Assembly: GCA_963811605.1 (NCBI GenBank)
Contig: CAWESA010000020.1
Location: forward strand, 1-64,000
Length of the DNA stretch: 64,000 bases
Reading direction: 5' to 3'
DNA from: CAVQLX01 sp963811605
GTDB lineage: Bacteria; Desulfobacterota; Binatia; DP-6
The stretch's first letter is position 1, and every line of letters begins with the position of its first letter. A program made the position numbers and the translations under genes. This document shows, piece after piece, positions 18,643-27,685 of the stretch. The notes under the pieces were generated by a model. That model saw only the letters and a list, made by a program, of their open reading frames with translations, searched no databases and was not told the origin of the DNA.

Positions 18643-19678
<1,036 letters not shown>

Positions 19679-19682
<4 letters not shown>

Positions 19683-20203
19683 GCCGTCACCCCGAGCGCG
19701 GTGGCGGCCAGGTAGAGGCCGCAGACGGTCTTCGCATCCACGATGTCTCCTCGTCGAATCATGGCGAGCGCGTCCTCCAGCGGGGTGCGCGCGATCTGCG
19801 CGATCACCTCGTCGCGTCCCTGCGCGGGCTGCTCCTCCCGCAGCTCTCGAGCCAGGAACAGATGGATGCGCTCGTCAGTGAAGCCGGGCGTCGTGAGGAC
19901 GGTAGCGAGGTGGGTGAGGCGCCCGACCCGGAGCCCCGTCTCCTCGAGCAGCTCACGCTCGGCACAGTGCTCCGGCGTCTCGCCCGGATGGTCGAGCACG
20001 CCGGCTGGCAGCTCCCAGATGTATCCGCCCGCGGCGTGGCGAAACTGCTGGATGAGCGCGACCCGGCCCCCGTCGTCGACGGCCGCGATCGCCGCGGCAC
20101 CACGATGCCGGACCACCTCCAGGTCGACCTGGACACCGTTCGGCAGCGTGACCCGCTCGATCCCGAGATCGACGATCCGGCCGCGATAGAGCTCGCGTCG
20201 CAC
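19679..20203 (-). CDS. NUDIX hydrolase (ADP-ribose pyrophosphatase-like)
   Basis: The NUDIX box is complete (GETPEHCAERELLEETGL, with its upstream AGVLDHP), giving the Mg2+-binding REx2EE core. The N-terminal segment VTLPNGVQVDLEVV and the GGYIWELPAG stretch are typical of ADP-sugar diphosphatases (NudF-like). The 174-residue protein starts at a GTG (20203); much longer in-frame sequence upstream lacks coding character and overlaps a divergent gene. Its TGA overlaps the ychF GTG. The exact nucleotide substrate is not determinable. Confidence 0.88.
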
Positions 20204-20266
20204 GCGTCCCGCTCTACCGGCTCGGCGGGTGGAAAAAAAGCGCTGCCCGGAGTACGCAGGCTCCCC

Positions 20267-20731
20267 ATGAATCGACGCGCGCAGATCGCTCTCACGCCCG
20301 AGGAGCAGCGGCAGTACCTCGCGGAGTCGCACACCATCATCCTGGTGAGCAACGATCGGCGCGGGTATCCCCACCCGGTGGCGATGTGGTACCTGGCCGA
20401 GCCCGATGGCGCTGTCGCGATGACCACCTTTCGCAAGTCGCAGAAGGCGCTCAACCTGCGCCGCGATCCGCGCTGCTCGCTGCTGCTCGAGAGCGGCCGG
20501 ACCTATCCCGAGCTGAAGGGCGTCATCATCCGTGGCCGGGCCGAGATCGACGACGACACCGAGCACGTCCTCGACGTCCTCGAGGCGGTGCAGCGGAAAT
20601 ACAATCCCGGACAGGTGGAAGGACTCCGCGACCTGCTGCGCGGCCAGGCCAGCAAGCGCTGCGTCGTCCGCGTCCGCCCGGAGCGCGTCTCCAGCTGGGA
20701 TCACGCCAAGCTCGGCAGCGGCGTGTACTGA
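20267..20731 (+). CDS. PPOX-fold (pyridoxamine 5'-phosphate oxidase-like / F420-type) protein
   Basis: The 154-residue protein has the split-barrel flavin/F420-binding pattern: LAESHTIILVSNDRRGYPHPVAMWY, then VAMTTFRKSQKALNLRRDPRCSLLLE and VIIRGRAEI. This matches the PPOX class that includes F420-dependent reductases. Whether the cofactor is FMN or F420 cannot be read from sequence alone. It is divergent from the NUDIX gene (63 bp apart) and is immediately followed by a TauE-type permease gene. Confidence 0.85.
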   Translation: MNRRAQIALTPEEQRQYLAESHTIILVSNDRRGYPHPVAMWYLAEPDGAVAMTTFRKSQKALNLRRDPRCSLLLESGRTYPELKGVIIRGRAEIDDDTEHVLDVLEAVQRKYNPGQVEGLRDLLRGQASKRCVVRVRPERVSSWDHAKLGSGVY

Positions 20732-20732
20732 T

Positions 20733-21518
20733 CTGATCCCCGCCGACGCCCTGCTGCTCTTCGCCGCCGCCACGGCGGCCGGGGCCGTCAACGCCATCGC
20801 CGGCGGCGGGTCGCTGATCACCTTCCCGCTCCTCGTCTGGCTCGGGCGCGAGCCCATCCTCGCCAACGCGACCAACACCGTGTCGCTCTCGCCGGGCTCG
20901 ATCGCCGCGCTGTACGGCTTTCGCCGCGAGCTGGGCGGTCTCGAGCGCTGGGTGATCTGGGGCAGCATCCCCTCCATCCTGGGCGGGCTGGCGGGCGGCT
21001 GGCTGCTGCTGCGAACGCCGGCGCGGATCTTCGACGGTCTCGTGCCCTGGCTGATCGCGTTCGCCACCCTGCTGTTCGCCGGATCGGCGCCGCTGACGCG
21101 CTGGGTGCGCCGGCACGCCCGGGACGACCCGCAGCACGCGGGCGGCATTCCTCGCTCGCCGCACTGGCCGCGCGTGCTCGCCTACCAGCTCCTGGTCTCC
21201 CTCTACGGCGGCTACTTCGGCGCCGGGATCGGCATCATGATGCTGGCCGGGCTGGCGCTGGTCGGATTCACCGCGATCCATCGCATGATCGCGCTGCGCA
21301 ACGTCTACGCCATCTGGATCAACGGGGTTGCCGCCGCGTACTTCGTGCTGTGCGGGACGGTCTACTGGCCCGACGCGCTCGTCCTCACGGCGGGCCAGAT
21401 CACGGGTTCGTGGCTGAGCGCACGCGTCGCGCGGCGCCTGCCGCCGAGCGTGGTGCGGGCCATCGTCGTCGCGGTCGGCATCGCGATGGCGGCCTCGCTC
21501 TTCCTGCGCCGCGGCTGA
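20733..21518 (+). CDS. TauE/SafE-family membrane permease
   Basis: About 261 residues with seven to eight hydrophobic helices. The N-terminal repeat GAVNAIAGGGSLITFPLLV...GREPILANATNTVSLSPGS is the family signature, with a related repeat in the second half (GGYFGAGIGIMMLAGLALVG). Family members export or import sulfite, sulfoacetate or related organic anions across the inner membrane. No ATG, GTG or TTG lies close to the conserved N-terminus; CTG at 20733 is the likely start, immediately after the preceding stop. The true start remains uncertain. Confidence 0.85.
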   Translation: MIPADALLLFAAATAAGAVNAIAGGGSLITFPLLVWLGREPILANATNTVSLSPGSIAALYGFRRELGGLERWVIWGSIPSILGGLAGGWLLLRTPARIFDGLVPWLIAFATLLFAGSAPLTRWVRRHARDDPQHAGGIPRSPHWPRVLAYQLLVSLYGGYFGAGIGIMMLAGLALVGFTAIHRMIALRNVYAIWINGVAAAYFVLCGTVYWPDALVLTAGQITGSWLSARVARRLPPSVVRAIVVAVGIAMAASLFLRRG

Positions 21519-21537
21519 CCCGCACGAGCCGGGCGGG

Positions 21538-22173
21538 CTACAGGAACTCGCGAATGCCGGCCAGGTTCTGGACCCACTCGTCGGGAATCAGCGTGAGCTC
21601 GCCGCCGAATTGCTTGCAGTAGAGGAGGACCTTCGCCGTCTCCTCGAGCATCATCGCCCGCTTCGCGGCATCCTGCATGCTCTTCCCAACCGCCATCAGG
21701 CCATGGCACTGGAGCAGCGCCCCGCGGCTCACCCTGAGGGCTGCCTCGACGGCGTCGGCGAGCTCCTGCGACCCCGGCATGAACCACGGCACGGTCTGGG
21801 TGTCGCCCAGCACGATGGCGTCCGTGTTGATGGGCGGGAAGGTCTGGTTGGTGATCGCGAAGGCGGCGGCGGCCGGGCTGTGGGTGTGGACGGCGGAGTT
21901 GGCGTCGGGCCGCGCGCGGTACGATTGCCAGTGCATGCGAAACTCCACCGACGGCCGCCCGTCGCCCTCGACGACCGTGCCGTCGGCGGTGATGCAGAGC
22001 AGCGCCCGCTCGGTGAGCGCCCCCTTGTAGAGCTGGCTCGGCGTGATCCAGATCTTGTCGGCGTCGGCGGCGGTCGCGCTGATGTTGCCGCCCGTCGCCG
22101 TCAGATGACCCATGGCGAAGAGATCGCTCGCGATCTCGATGATCTGCTGGCGAGCTTCCTGATCGGTGCGCAT
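21538..22173 (-). CDS. Class II aldolase/adducin-family protein
   Basis: The 211-residue protein has the L-fuculose-phosphate aldolase/adducin fold. TATGGNISA forms the phosphate loop, VHTHSPAAAAFA supplies the HxH zinc ligands, and LQCHGL is a further family block. Such enzymes perform zinc-dependent aldol cleavage or decarboxylation of sugar phosphates or keto acids. The substrate is unknown. The gene follows the amidohydrolase on the same strand with a 20-bp gap, so they are probably co-transcribed. The ATG at 22173 is preceded by a GGAAGGA stretch at somewhat long spacing. Confidence 0.88.
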   Translation of the reverse strand: MRTDQEARQQIIEIASDLFAMGHLTATGGNISATAADADKIWITPSQLYKGALTERALLCITADGTVVEGDGRPSVEFRMHWQSYRARPDANSAVHTHSPAAAAFAITNQTFPPINTDAIVLGDTQTVPWFMPGSQELADAVEAALRVSRGALLQCHGLMAVGKSMQDAAKRAMMLEETAKVLLYCKQFGGELTLIPDEWVQNLAGIREFL

Positions 22174-22193
22174 CGAATGCGTCGTCCTTCCTG

Positions 22194-23888
22194 TCAGTGC
22201 CCGCCGCGCAGCACGCGGCCGGGACGGCGCACCGTCGGGACGCCATGCTCGACCACGGCCACGCCGTTGACGAGCACGTGCTCCACCCCCTCGGCGCCCT
22301 GCAGGAGGCGCCGCTGGCGCCGCGGCAGGTCGTACACCATGGTGGTGGCGCGCGTGCCCACGCGCGCGGGATCGAAGCAGACGACGTCGGCGGCGTACCC
22401 CGGCGCCAGGCGGCCGCGCCGGGCGAGCCCGTAGCGTTCCGCCGGTACGCTGGTCACCAGCCGCACCGCCTCCTCGAGACCGAGCAGGCCGCGCTCCCGG
22501 ACCCAGTGGCCGAGGAGATAGGTGGTGAATCCCTGGTCGCAGAGGGTGTCCATGTGCGCGCCGGCGTCGGAGAGCGCGAGCACGCCGGCCGGATGGCGCA
22601 GCATGTCGCGGACGATGCCCTCGTCGAAGTTGAGCAGCAGCGCGCCCCACTGGCCCTCGAGCTCGTCGTCGAGCACGGTGTCGCAGAAGGCGTCGACCGG
22701 CTCGCTCCCTCGATCGGCGGCGATCTGCGCCACGCTCCGGTCCCGCCACTGCCCGGTGCGCTCCGAGGCGGGGAGGCGCAGGACGAGCCGCTCCCAGTCG
22801 TGGGCGAGGGACATGACGAAGCTACCGCGCATCGCGCGCAGCTCGTCCCGGAACGCCGGATCGGCGAACATCCGGCGCCGCTCCTCGCGCGGCTTCGCCA
22901 TGAAGGGGCGCCAGAACGGGTTGTTGTCGAGGCCGAACCCGGGCGTCGCGAAGTCGAAGCGCAGCTCGAGGGGCCGGCAGCCCACCTGGGGCACGACCCG
23001 CACGCCGTCACGCTGGAACGCCGCGGCCGCCGCGAGTGCCAGCCCCTCGACGCCCGGCATGAAGGGACTCTGCAGGAGCGGCGCCCACACCACCAGCTTG
23101 TCGCTCGCCCGCGCCAGCTCGGCGAAGAACTCCTGCTCGCGCAGCTTGTCGTCCGCCGAGCCGATGATCGTCCCCGGCGCGACCTCGATCACGCCCCGGT
23201 CCAGGTCGCGCAACGCCGCGGCCAGCGCGATCAGCTCGGAGCGCTCGGCGACGCGGCTGGGCGCGGGCCTGCCGTCGTCGGAGAAGAAGTGCGTGGGCGA
23301 TAGCGACGTCGACCACCCGATGGCGCCCGCCGCCATGCCGTCGCGGATCAGCGCCGCCATGGCGGCGACCTCGGGAGCGGTCGCCGCGCGCTCGGTGGCT
23401 GCCTCGCCCATCACGTCGAAGCGAATGGCCGAGTGGCCGATGAACGACGCCACGTTCACGCCGACGCCCTGCGCCTCGAGCGCGGCGAGGTACTCCGGGT
23501 AGTCCTCCCAGTTCCACGGCAGGCCGGCGCGGAGCGCATCGAGCGGCATGCCCTCGACGAACTGCAGGAGGCGCATGAGGGTCTCGCGATGCTGCGGCCG
23601 GCACGGCGCCACGGTGAAGCCGCAGTTGCCCATCACGACCGTCGTGACCCCGTGCCACGGCGACGGGCTCGCCGACGGATCCCAGAACAGCTGGCAATCG
23701 TAGTGCGTGTGGAGGTCGATGAAGCCGGGCGCGACCACCAGGCCGCCGGCGTCGATCTCGCGCGTGCCGCGTTCGGCGACACGCCCGACGGCCTCGATCC
23801 GGCCGCCCGACACCGCCACGTCGCCGGGTGCCGCAGCATCACCCGAACCGTCGCACACCAGCGCGCCGCGAATCACGAGGTCAGGCAT
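22194..23888 (-). CDS. N-acyl-D-amino-acid deacylase-like amidohydrolase
   Basis: The 564-residue protein is a metal-dependent amidohydrolase. The start of the barrel has DLHTHYD (HxH metal ligands) and GNCGFTVAPC, diagnostic of the D-aminoacylase/N-acyl-D-glutamate deacylase group. A later Asp is in LSDAGAHMDTL. The composite beta domain is formed by the N-terminal VIRGALVCDGSG and C-terminal GYAADVVCFDP segments. It should hydrolyse an N-acyl or related amide bond; the real substrate is unknown. It is transcribed away from the LLM flavoprotein gene, with about 120 bp between, and toward the aldolase gene. Confidence 0.88.
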   Translation of the reverse strand: MPDLVIRGALVCDGSGDAAAPGDVAVSGGRIEAVGRVAERGTREIDAGGLVVAPGFIDLHTHYDCQLFWDPSASPSPWHGVTTVVMGNCGFTVAPCRPQHRETLMRLLQFVEGMPLDALRAGLPWNWEDYPEYLAALEAQGVGVNVASFIGHSAIRFDVMGEAATERAATAPEVAAMAALIRDGMAAGAIGWSTSLSPTHFFSDDGRPAPSRVAERSELIALAAALRDLDRGVIEVAPGTIIGSADDKLREQEFFAELARASDKLVVWAPLLQSPFMPGVEGLALAAAAAFQRDGVRVVPQVGCRPLELRFDFATPGFGLDNNPFWRPFMAKPREERRRMFADPAFRDELRAMRGSFVMSLAHDWERLVLRLPASERTGQWRDRSVAQIAADRGSEPVDAFCDTVLDDELEGQWGALLLNFDEGIVRDMLRHPAGVLALSDAGAHMDTLCDQGFTTYLLGHWVRERGLLGLEEAVRLVTSVPAERYGLARRGRLAPGYAADVVCFDPARVGTRATTMVYDLPRRQRRLLQGAEGVEHVLVNGVAVVEHGVPTVRRPGRVLRGGH

Positions 23889-24009
23889 GATCGTCCTTGT
23901 AGCCAAAATCGTCCCGAGCGGCCAAGGACGCGGCGCGTCTCGATTCTGCCTTGCCTTTCCGACCGCCCCGTGCCACGCGTGCCACGAAGGCTCCCAGCAG
24001 GAGGGCGCG

Positions 24010-25266
24010 ATGAAGATCACCTGGTTCCATCTCATGCCGTACCGGTGGCTGCCCGACGACTTCCGCGAGCGCTACCACGGCGTCTGGGTCGACGTGCCGA
24101 ACCGCCTGTACGACCCGGTTCGCGGCCACCAGCTCTACAACGAGTACCTCGACATGCTGGAGTACGCCGACGAGGTGGGGTTCGACGCGGTCGGCGTCAA
24201 CGAGCACCACCAGAACGCCTACGGCATGATGCCGTCGCCGAACCTGATGGCAGCGGCCCTCGCACGCCGGACCAAGCAGGCCATGATCTTGGTGCTCGGC
24301 AACTCGATCGCCCTCTACAATCCGCCGGTCCGGGTGGCCGAGGAATTCGCCATGCTCGACGTCATCTCGGGCGGCCGCCTGATCGCCGGCTTCCCGGTCG
24401 GCACCTCGATGGACTGCAACTACTGCTACGGCGAGAACCCCGTCACCCTGCGCGACAAGTATCGCGAGGCGCACGACCTCATCATCAAGGCATGGGCGGA
24501 GCGCGAGCCATTCGCGTGGAACGGCAAGTACACCAAGCTGCGCTACGTCAATCTCTGGCCGCAGCCGATCCAGAAGCCGCACCCCCCGATCTGGATTCCG
24601 GGACTGGGCTCGATCGAGACCTGGGACTTCTGCATCGATCACGGCTACAACTACAGCTACCTGTCGTTCAGCGGCTACAAGCGCGCCCAGAAGATGATGG
24701 ACGGCTACTGGGAGCACATGGCGAAGCGCGGCAAGCCGTCGAACCCGCACGCGGCCGCGTTCTTCCAGCAGGTGTGCATCAGCGAGCGGGACGAGGACTG
24801 CGAGCGCGAGTGGTGGCCGCACGTCGACTACTTCTTCAACAAGTGTCTCCACCTGTACCCGGGCATGGCGGAGGCGCCGGGGTACCGCACCGAGGCCTCG
24901 CTGCGGGCCGGCATCGTGGCCCAGGTCGGCAACACGAGCGGCAACTTCGGCACCAACAAGACGTGGAAGGAGCTGTGCGAGCAGCGCTACATCGTGGCCG
25001 GCTCCCCGGCCACGGTCCGCCAGCAGCTCGAGGAGCTGGCGCGCTCGCTGCGCATCGGCCACCTGGCCCTCGGGCTCCACATCGGCAGCGCCCCCGCCGA
25101 TCTGGTGAATCGCAGCACCTACCTGTGCGCGACGCAGGTCCTGCCCCACCTCCGTCCCCTGCATGCCGAGTACGAGGACATCGCGTGGCCGAAGCCGCTC
25201 GCGCCGGAGGCGCGCGTGCGGCCCGGGCAGTACCAGAACGGGTCGCGGGTGGGAGCGGCGGCATGA
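24010..25266 (+). CDS. LLM-class (luciferase-like) flavin-dependent monooxygenase
   Basis: The 418-residue TIM-barrel protein begins MKITWFHLMPYRWLP and contains the family segments FDAVGVNEHHQNAYGMMPSP, VAEEFAMLDVISGGRLIAG and KPHPPIWIPG. LLM enzymes use FMNH2 or F420 to oxygenate or reduce small substrates. AGGAGG lies directly upstream of the ATG. The 3' end overlaps the alpha/beta hydrolase by 4 bp (ATGA), so the two products are translationally coupled and probably act in one catabolic pathway, for example oxygenation followed by hydrolysis. Confidence 0.9.
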   Translation: MKITWFHLMPYRWLPDDFRERYHGVWVDVPNRLYDPVRGHQLYNEYLDMLEYADEVGFDAVGVNEHHQNAYGMMPSPNLMAAALARRTKQAMILVLGNSIALYNPPVRVAEEFAMLDVISGGRLIAGFPVGTSMDCNYCYGENPVTLRDKYREAHDLIIKAWAEREPFAWNGKYTKLRYVNLWPQPIQKPHPPIWIPGLGSIETWDFCIDHGYNYSYLSFSGYKRAQKMMDGYWEHMAKRGKPSNPHAAAFFQQVCISERDEDCEREWWPHVDYFFNKCLHLYPGMAEAPGYRTEASLRAGIVAQVGNTSGNFGTNKTWKELCEQRYIVAGSPATVRQQLEELARSLRIGHLALGLHIGSAPADLVNRSTYLCATQVLPHLRPLHAEYEDIAWPKPLAPEARVRPGQYQNGSRVGAAA

Positions 25267-26087
25267 GTGGCGCGATGCCGTCGTCGCGGCTGCTCACGCT
25301 GGGCGCGGACCGTCCCACGATCGAGGTGCTGGAAGCGGGCGACGGGCCGCCGCTGCTCTTCCTGCACGGGGCGGGCGGCATCCCGGCATGGGAAGGCGCC
25401 CTGCCGCATCTCTCCCGCGCGTTCCACGTCTACGCGCCCCTGCTCCCCGGCTTCGGCAAGTCCACCGGGCTCGATCACCTCGAGGACCAGTGGGATCTCT
25501 TCCTGCACGGCTTCGACGTCATGGAGGCCCTGGGAATCGAGCGCCCGTACGTCGTCGGCGAGTCGATGGGGGGATGGCTGGCCGCGGAGATGGCCGCGCT
25601 CCGTCCGAAGGAGATCAGCCGCCTCGCGCTGGCGGCGCCCATCGGCCTGTGGCGTGACGACGCGCCCGTCGTCGACATGTTCGGCCACATGACGCACGAG
25701 CTGGTGCCCTATCTGTTTCACGACCAGTCGTGTCCGGCCGCCCAGGCCATGCTCGCGGTGACGAACCTGCTGAGCGACAAGGATGATCGCAGCGACGAGC
25801 AGGTGGAGCTGCTGATCGGACTGGTCCGTGGCTTCCGCACGGCGGCCAAGTTTCTCTTCCCGATTCCCGAGCACGGCCTCGAGAAGCGCCTCCCGCGCAT
25901 CACCGCGCCCACGCTGGTGCTCTGGGGCACGGGCGACCGTTTCGTGTCGCCGTCGTATGCCGACATCCTCGGTGCGCGCATCCCGGACGTTCGCGTGGAG
26001 ATGATCCCGGACGCCGGCCACATTCTCGGGCTGGAACGACCGGAGCCGTATGCCCGGGCGGTGCTGCGATTCGGCGGCGCGGGTTGA
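25263..26087 (+). CDS. Alpha/beta hydrolase
   Basis: The 274-residue enzyme has the oxyanion motif LFLHGAGG, the nucleophile elbow GESMGG, an acid in WGTGDRFV and the catalytic His in DAGHILG. The cap domain is of moderate size. The sequence resembles meta-cleavage-product or ester hydrolases, but the substrate cannot be assigned. It overlaps the LLM monooxygenase gene by 4 bp. Long open sequence upstream in the same frame is only a shadow of the LLM gene. Confidence 0.9.
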   Translation: MSGAMPSSRLLTLGADRPTIEVLEAGDGPPLLFLHGAGGIPAWEGALPHLSRAFHVYAPLLPGFGKSTGLDHLEDQWDLFLHGFDVMEALGIERPYVVGESMGGWLAAEMAALRPKEISRLALAAPIGLWRDDAPVVDMFGHMTHELVPYLFHDQSCPAAQAMLAVTNLLSDKDDRSDEQVELLIGLVRGFRTAAKFLFPIPEHGLEKRLPRITAPTLVLWGTGDRFVSPSYADILGARIPDVRVEMIPDAGHILGLERPEPYARAVLRFGGAG

Positions 26088-26113
26088 GCGGTCACAACGC
26101 ACCTGCGCGTTCA

Positions 26114-26142
26114 TTGACCTTCGCGCAATGGGCGCCTAGGAA
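26114..26142 (+). promoter_or_regulatory. Promoter of apaG (near-leaderless)
   Basis: TTGACC at 26114-26119, a 17-nt spacer and TAGGAA at 26137-26142. Initiation would fall about 3 nt before the apaG ATG, leaving no room for a ribosome binding site. Confidence 0.5.
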
Positions 26143-26151
26143 AGGCGCCCC

Positions 26152-26535
26152 ATGCCCACGGCCGTCACAGAAGGCATCCGCGTCACGGTGGAGGCGACGT
26201 ACCTCCCCGATCGCTCGTCGCCCGACGACGGGAGCTACGCGTTCGCGTATGCGGTGACGATCGAGAACGAGAGCGCCCCCCGCGTCCAGCTGCGCCGCCG
26301 CCACTGGATCATCACCGACGGCAACGGGCACGTCGAGGAAGTGGAAGGACCGGGCGTCATCGGCCAGCAGCCCGTCCTCGACGCCGGCCAGGCCCATCGC
26401 TACACCAGCGGTGCGGTGCTCGCGACGCCCGTCGGCACGATGGAAGGCACGTACGAGATGCACGCCGACGGCGGCCGCGTGTTCCGCGCCGTCATTCCGC
26501 GCTTCACGCTCCAGGTTCCCGGCATCCTCCAATGA
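26152..26535 (+). CDS. apaG: ApaG protein (FN3-like, Co/Mg-associated)
   Basis: The 127 residues match ApaG over their whole length. The family core is visible as RRRHWIITDGNGHVEEVEGP, then VIGQQPVLDAGQAHRYTSG and GTMEGTYEMHADGG. ApaG is a cytosolic beta-sandwich protein linked genetically to cobalt/magnesium tolerance; its molecular role is not established. It is monocistronic here, without the ksgA/apaH neighbours seen in enterics. Confidence 0.93.
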   Translation: MPTAVTEGIRVTVEATYLPDRSSPDDGSYAFAYAVTIENESAPRVQLRRRHWIITDGNGHVEEVEGPGVIGQQPVLDAGQAHRYTSGAVLATPVGTMEGTYEMHADGGRVFRAVIPRFTLQVPGILQ

Positions 26536-26653
26536 GACCGCCGTGCCGGCGGCTCGCCGCCTGCGCCGCGTAGCCGCCGACGAATGGCGGGCACCCGCAG
26601 GGTCCCTTGACCCGGGCGTCTTGCCTAGATAACAAGTCGCCATGGTCCGTGCA

Positions 26654-26678
26654 GATCGCGAGCGGCTCGCTCGCGATC
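26654..26678 (+). repeat. Perfect 11-bp inverted repeat in the leader of a small secreted-protein gene
   Basis: GATCGCGAGCG and CGCTCGCGATC are separated by 3 nt. The hairpin lies about 115 bp upstream of the ATG at 26793 and is followed by several further GC-rich pairings. It has no T-run, so it is not a standard terminator for apaG. A weak promoter (TTGACC 26607-26612, TAACAA 26630-26635) precedes it. Confidence 0.4.
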
Positions 26679-26792
26679 GTCGTGCGCACGGCCGCACGCA
26701 GCAGCGGCGAGATCGCGCGCGGCCCCGGGCCGTTCCCGGGTCACACCCCAGTGGTCGTCGGGGGCATCGCCCCGGCGGCAAGGAGGAAGACC

Positions 26793-27050
26793 ATGAAACC
26801 GTTCGTCGTGGCGCTGGCGCTGGCGCTCGCCTGTGTCGCCAGTCCCGTGCGCGGGTGGGCGGCCGGTCTGCCGGACGACAGCCCGTGCACCTTCAACCGC
26901 GACTGTGCCTCGGGCAAGTGTCGCGGGGGCGCCCACAAGAAGTGCCAGGGACCGCCCCTGCTGCCCCGCGGTTCGACCTGCTTGAAGAACGCCCAGTGCT
27001 CCTCGGGCAAGTGCCGGGGCGGTGCCAACAAGCACTGCCAGGGGGACTGA
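26793..27050 (+). CDS. Small secreted protein with two tandem Cys repeats
   Basis: An 85-residue protein with AGGAGG before the ATG. It has a signal peptide (VVALALALACVASPVRGWA, cleavage likely near AAG) and then two repeats of a Cys module: C-x5-C-x3-GKCRGGAHKKCQG and C-x5-C-x3-GKCRGGANKHCQG. Four cysteines per repeat could form disulfides after export. The pattern recalls dickkopf-like or EGF-like mini-domains, but no specific function can be given. A strong hairpin follows the stop. Confidence 0.72.
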   Translation: MKPFVVALALALACVASPVRGWAAGLPDDSPCTFNRDCASGKCRGGAHKKCQGPPLLPRGSTCLKNAQCSSGKCRGGANKHCQGD

Positions 27051-27074
27051 CCGGAGACACCATCCACGGAGATC

Positions 27075-27105
27075 ACCCGCCTGCGGCGCCCGGCCGCAGG
27101 CGGGT
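27075..27105 (+). terminator. Strong hairpin, likely transcription terminator
   Basis: ACCCGCCTGCGG pairs perfectly with CCGCAGGCGGGT around a 7-nt loop, 24 bp after the stop of the small Cys-rich protein. There is no downstream T-run, so efficient intrinsic termination is not certain; such hairpins can also protect 3' ends. Confidence 0.5.
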
Positions 27106-27202
27106 CGCTCCGGCCAGTCGGCTCCGCCTGCCGCCGACACCTGGAACGCGCGCCGGTACGGCCGGGCCCGCAGGAGCTCCGGTTCATCGCCGTCGCCACC
27201 TG

Positions 27203-27385
27203 GGCGCGTACCGGGGCCTCGAGTCCTACCGCTTCACGGGCACGGCATGGCTCATGCACACGGGCTGGGACGTGATGCACCACCTGTACGGCAATCCGAT
27301 CATGGCCTTCGCGCCGTCCTCGTCGGCGCAGTGCACCATCACCGACGCGCTGATCGCGAGGTGATTCTTCGCGGGTGCGCCCGGC
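27203..27385 (+). pseudogene. Decayed fragment of a DUF6010-type membrane protein
   Basis: Reading from 27203 gives GAYRGLESYRFTGTAWLMHT and then GWDVMHHLYGNPIMAFAP, followed by TITDALIAR, a TGA at 27362-27364, and FFAGAPG in the same frame. This matches my recollection of the C-terminal region of DUF6010 proteins, where a Trp (TGG) normally stands at the TGA position. No N-terminal part and no start codon with ribosome site are found upstream. It appears to be a gene remnant, truncated in front and with a nonsense change. The family call is from memory and should be checked by profile search. Confidence 0.5.
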
Positions 27386-27443
27386 ACCTGCATCGCGAGG
27401 AGCGGGTCGCCATCGCACGTGGCGATTTCTCTCGGATTGTGAA

Positions 27444-27516
27444 TGCCCCCGGCAGGAATCGAACCTGCGACCCCCTGCTTAGGAGGCAGGTGCTCTATCC
27501 ACTGAGCTACGAGGGC
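27444..27516 (-). tRNA. tRNA-Arg (anticodon CCT)
   Basis: Acceptor GCCCTCG pairs with CGGGGGC (one G-U) and the discriminator is A. The D-stem is GCTC/GAGC, the anticodon stem CCTGC/GCAGG with loop CTCCTAA, and the T-arm GCAGG-TTCGATT-CCTGC. Anticodon CCT reads AGG. CCA is not encoded. Confidence 0.96.
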
Positions 27517-27685
27517 AAGGCGCACGAAGCGTAGCCGAGCCGCCGCATGCGGTCCAGGCTCGCCTCGGCCGCCGCGGCGCGTCGCTACGAGCGGATGAAT
27601 TTCTCCGGCGCGCCGCTGTCGAATCGTTCGTCATGTGCTAGAGAGCAACGAGAGTTTCGAGTAGCCAAGCAGGAAGCAGGTGGGT

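Noticed and set aside
23433..26087. 884-codon frame with alpha/beta hydrolase at its end
   Set aside because: Only the last 274 codons (from 25263) are coding; the upstream part is a shadow of the LLM gene and the amidohydrolase.
27226..27525. Minus-strand frame reading VAQWIEHLPPKQGVAGSIP
   Set aside because: This is the well-known translation artefact of a tRNA-Arg gene, which occupies 27444-27516; the rest is antisense to the DUF6010 remnant.
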